Positions 44,568 to 46,919 of a DNA stretch of 46,919 nucleotides are shown here, one piece after another (position 1 is the first letter of the stretch; the number at the start of each line of letters is the position of its first letter). The stretch lies in NCBI RefSeq assembly GCF_008370685.1, contig NZ_VTZU01000055.1, positions 1-46,919 on the forward strand. Reading direction: 5' to 3'. A program made the position numbers and the translations under genes. The notes beneath the pieces are model-generated. The model was not told where the DNA came from. It made no database searches and saw nothing but the letters and a program-made list of their open reading frames with translations. This stretch comes from Aquimarina sp. RZ0. Its GTDB lineage: Bacteria; Bacteroidota; Bacteroidia; Flavobacteriales; Flavobacteriaceae.

Positions 44568-44710
44568 TAGGTAGTTGAATGATTACAGCATTATTTTTAT
44601 TTTTTAAATATACAAGACACCCACTATGTTAGTTAGTTGAGTAATGAAGGGAGAGAAGAAAATGTAATTGCCATAAATATACTTCTCTCCCTTCATTATT
44701 AAACTACCTA
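44568..44710. repeat. Long imperfect palindrome after the small membrane protein
   Basis: A perfect 17-bp inverted repeat, TAATGAAGGGAGAGAAG/CTTCTCTCCCTTCATTA (44642-44698, 23-base loop), which extends imperfectly outward (TTAGTTAGTTGAG against TAGGTAGTTTAA). A second copy of TAGGTAGTT lies at 44568-44576, complementary to AACTACCTA (44702-44710). It could terminate the small gene or be another small palindromic element. Confidence 0.6.
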
Positions 44711-44742
44711 AAATTGACTATAAATTAATGTACTAATTCGCC

Positions 44743-45096
44743 ATGATCATATTTGGAACAAGTTCTTCTGCTATTCCTCCAGAAAAATTAAATGGAGGGT
44801 ATTGTCCATATTGTAAGGCAGAAAATAAAATGTGGATACAAGGATATAGAAAGTACTTTCATATATTCTGGATTCCTTTCTTGCCACTATGGAAAAAAGT
44901 TTATTCTGTATGTAGCCATTGCAAAGGAGTTTTTGAGAAACAAGAATTCCAATGCCAGAAATTGATAATTAGTTTCGAAAATATAGAGCATAATAAAACT
45001 AAAGTTTTATGGTATCATTTTACGGGGATAATTATAGTAACGGTGCTACTAATTCTGATTTTTATTACTCCTTTTTTTACAAAATCAAATATTTAA
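44743..45096 (+). CDS. Zinc-ribbon membrane protein
   Basis: 117 residues. N-terminal zinc ribbon: CPYC (21-24) and CSHC (about 57-60), fitting the zinc-ribbon_15 type, with the aromatic stretch KYFHIFWIPFLPLWKK between them. C-terminal membrane helix (about 90-112). Cytosolic zinc ribbon plus tail anchor; the function of this family is unknown. Same strand as the next gene, 22 bases apart, so a two-gene unit is likely. Confidence 0.75.
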   Translation: MIIFGTSSSAIPPEKLNGGYCPYCKAENKMWIQGYRKYFHIFWIPFLPLWKKVYSVCSHCKGVFEKQEFQCQKLIISFENIEHNKTKVLWYHFTGIIIVTVLLILIFITPFFTKSNI

Positions 45097-45118
45097 AATA
45101 AAGCAAATCAAACATATT

Positions 45119-45805
45119 ATGAAAACAACGTTTTTAACTCTATTGGTCATCATTACTTTGGGGAATACATCCACTACACAGGCTCAGAAATTAAAAAAGT
45201 TTAAAAGTACCATCACAAAAAAGATAGGGCCAAAAAAAATCAACATTCCATATTTACATATGACATCCTATCTGGAATATACTGATGATAACAATATAGG
45301 TGAACTAGTGGATGATTTAAGAACCTATTCTACTTACATATGGATACCCGTTGCTACCACCGAGATCGGAGTTAGAATGTTGTCTCCTGTTGGAAAAAAT
45401 AAAATAAAAAATGCTATTATTTCTGAAATTTATACCAAAAACTCCAAATCTATGGGTAGTCTAGATGTGTTTTTAAGATTTGAAAGATCAGATATAAAGA
45501 ACCCTGAAGATATCTCAGAACTTACTATAAAAAATGCTAACTGGCAAGAAATATATCCAAGCGGAAGTAGTCTGGATGAGGATAATTATAATATAGGAAA
45601 TATTGAAGTTGCCAGATATTTAACAGACACACAAAAACCTTTAGAGGCTTTGACCAGAGGACTGTACAAAGTGAGCTTTCGGACATACAACCACGAAGGA
45701 ACAAAGGGAACATTTTTGGGACAAATAGGGTTTCCTGTAAAAATACCAGGAGTTATAATAGCTAGAACAATTGAAGATCTAAAAAGGGGATTAGAATCTA
45801 AGTAA
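45119..45805 (+). CDS. Secreted protein of unknown function
   Basis: 228 residues, not recognised. Signal peptide (about 1-22, ending STTQAQ), then a mature domain of about 205 residues rich in beta-type patterns (YLHMTSYLEYTDDNN, DVFLRFERSDI, YKVSFRTYNHEGTKGTFLGQ). No Cys in the mature part, no repeats, no lipobox. Probably periplasmic or outer surface. Close linkage to the zinc-ribbon gene suggests joint expression. Confidence 0.75.
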   Translation: MKTTFLTLLVIITLGNTSTTQAQKLKKFKSTITKKIGPKKINIPYLHMTSYLEYTDDNNIGELVDDLRTYSTYIWIPVATTEIGVRMLSPVGKNKIKNAIISEIYTKNSKSMGSLDVFLRFERSDIKNPEDISELTIKNANWQEIYPSGSSLDEDNYNIGNIEVARYLTDTQKPLEALTRGLYKVSFRTYNHEGTKGTFLGQIGFPVKIPGVIIARTIEDLKRGLESK

Positions 45806-45822
45806 CTGGTTATTATATTAAG

Positions 45823-45885
45823 TGACCCAAAAGTAGTCTGAATCCCATAATATATTTAGAGTGTATCCTTGGCGAAATTGGGTCA
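45823..45885 (+). terminator. Inverted repeat after the secreted-protein gene
   Basis: TGACCCAA/TTGGGTCA arms with a 47-base loop, followed by TTTTTATAATTT. The U-run suggests termination, but the loop is long. Begins 18 bases after the stop. Confidence 0.35.
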
Positions 45886-45971
45886 TTTTTATAATTTATT
45901 TATCAATATCTAAAAACCTAATTATTATAAATAAAAAAACAAAAGAATCATTACTGTAATCAATATTAACG

Positions 45972-46684
45972 ATGCCAAATAACCTCCTACTAACCATAGT
46001 ATGTATTCAACTATCTCATAGTCAACACGCAGATCCTGAAAAAGAAGTACAAAAATTGTTGGCATTAGGAAAAGATTATATCGTCACATTGGCCTTAGAA
46101 GAAATAACGCAAGAAGGAGCGCCCAAAATAAAAGCTAGTGATTTTCATTATATAAAGGCCTTCTCACTAATCATCAGAAAATCATAATTAATTTTGGATA
46201 TAATGTCATCTATCTTCCTCAGAAAAGTAATTTTTATACAGAAATCACTATAGAACTACCATCACGATCAATTTCAATGAATAGTACCTCTAACGGAGGA
46301 GAAGAAAGTACTTTTTATCAAATCACACCAGAAAATCTCAAGACTATAAAATCTCTTTTGAATAGTAATAATAACAACTGGGATATTCTGAAAAAAGGTT
46401 TTGAATCGCCAGTAGTTACGACCATCTATGAAAAAGAAGATCATTATCTGGTAGATACATCATCTAGAGATCCTTATAAAGGAGGAGGGTTTTCTCAAGA
46501 AGAAATACACAAAGAAACCAGAGAAATTCTTTCTACCTTAATCCTACTTTGTCATCTTAGAAAAAGAGGGCAAAATATTTTGGTAAATGATAGTAAACGC
46601 CTTATTTTAGCAGGGCAAACTCAAGCTTTGTTAATTTTGTTAAATTATGATCTATTTAATTTAGTATCATGTCCTTACATTTAG
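45972..46684 (+). pseudogene. Frame-shifted secreted protein gene
   Basis: The first frame (45972-46187, 71 residues) begins with a hydrophobic signal-like segment (MPNNLLLTIVCIQLSHS) and continues KEVQKLLALGKDYIVTLALE. A second frame, open from 46142, encodes NFGYNVIYLPQKSNFYTEIT and then, from 46277, the 135-residue remainder (STFYQITPENLKTIKSLL...). The two overlap at 46142-46187 and together read like one ~230-residue secreted protein with a +2/-1 shift near 46155-46180. Either a decayed gene or a sequencing error; the internal ATG at 46277 could also start a shorter protein. No family recognised. Confidence 0.5.
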
Positions 46685-46798
46685 GACTTTTATCAAATAG
46701 TCTTGATCCCAAGCTCAGGGCAAACTCATACTTTTCGAGTTGATTTTTTGGGTATTTTTTTGTATTAAAAGACTTGATTTTAAGTTAGTCAATAGTGA

Positions 46799-46919
46799 TT
46801 TTTTAGTCAAATGGAAGATCCTAGAAGCCATATAAACCAACTTCACAATTTTATTGACTCCTTCTTATCGGAATAATTTCAGTAATTTGTGGAGCAGAAA
46901 CTTGGAAACAAATGGTAGG
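46799..46919 (+). mobile_element. Frame-shifted N-terminal remnant of an ISAs1-type transposase (H-repeat associated)
   Basis: One frame reads FFSQMEDPRSHINQLHNFID and a second, entered by a one-base deletion near 46862, reads IGIISVICGAETWKQMV up to the window edge. The order DPR...H...LIDI...I.VICGA..W is the signature of the DDE_Tnp_1-associated N-terminal domain of ISAs1-family transposases. The shift inactivates it unless the base is a sequencing error; the rest of the element is outside the window. Confidence 0.7.

Overview
The window is an AT-rich chromosomal segment from a member of the Bacteroidota, almost certainly family Flavobacteriaceae and plausibly Aquimarina-like (the genus is inference). 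Reasons: -33/-7 promoters of the TTTG/TAnnTTTG type, almost no Shine-Dalgarno sequences except a strong one at rpsU, lipoproteins with the Bacteroidetes surface-export signal (C-x-K-[DE]-[DE]), TPR-containing sensor kinases paired with a NarL-type regulator, and a large multi-domain secreted protein of the gliding/type IX secretion kind.

Layout. Positions 1-4097 (minus) hold the N-terminal ~1365 residues of a giant secreted repeat protein that runs off the window. prfC (plus) is divergent to it. Then, on the minus strand, come a DUF962 protein, a DUF3467 protein and the core information-processing block. Read in transcription order this block is rpsU, xerC, hpf, tRNA-Thr(TGT), tRNA-Tyr, tRNA-Gly, tRNA-Thr(GGT), tuf, tRNA-Trp, secE, nusG, rplK, rplA, rplJ, rplL, rpoB, rpoC. 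Many spacers in the block carry perfect or near-perfect hairpins without U-tracts. The tRNA-tuf promoter is followed at once by a terminator-shaped hairpin, and the xerC start codon lies in the U-tract of the rpsU terminator.

Positions 22904-39000 hold metabolic and envelope genes: a surface alpha-amylase lipoprotein, an orphan lipoprotein, an acyl-CoA dehydrogenase, a helix-hairpin-helix protein with a sodium:alanine symporter, a PspC/potassium-channel pair, DUF2851, an AraC-type regulator, a cysteine/cystathionine synthase with CBS domains, and a LolE-like permease divergent to a NamZ-like (DUF1343) lipoprotein.

Positions 38752-44564 hold the most interesting accessory unit. Two paralogous TPR sensor kinases sit in tandem and are followed by one overlapping NarL-type response regulator. 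Related non-coding elements lie after the first kinase and after the regulator, each followed by an inverted repeat with CCC and GGG arms and a 10-base spacer. The second such repeat precedes a 51-residue membrane protein. Beyond it lie a zinc-ribbon membrane protein, a secreted protein of unknown function, a frame-shifted secreted-protein gene and, at the right edge, a frame-shifted remnant of an ISAs1-type transposase.

Three nearly identical 162-bp palindromic elements (6152-6313, 6945-7106, 25655-25816) with ~25-bp imperfect terminal inverted repeats are dispersed between genes. They look like a MITE or REP-like family without its own transposase. No CRISPR array, rRNA or prophage was seen.
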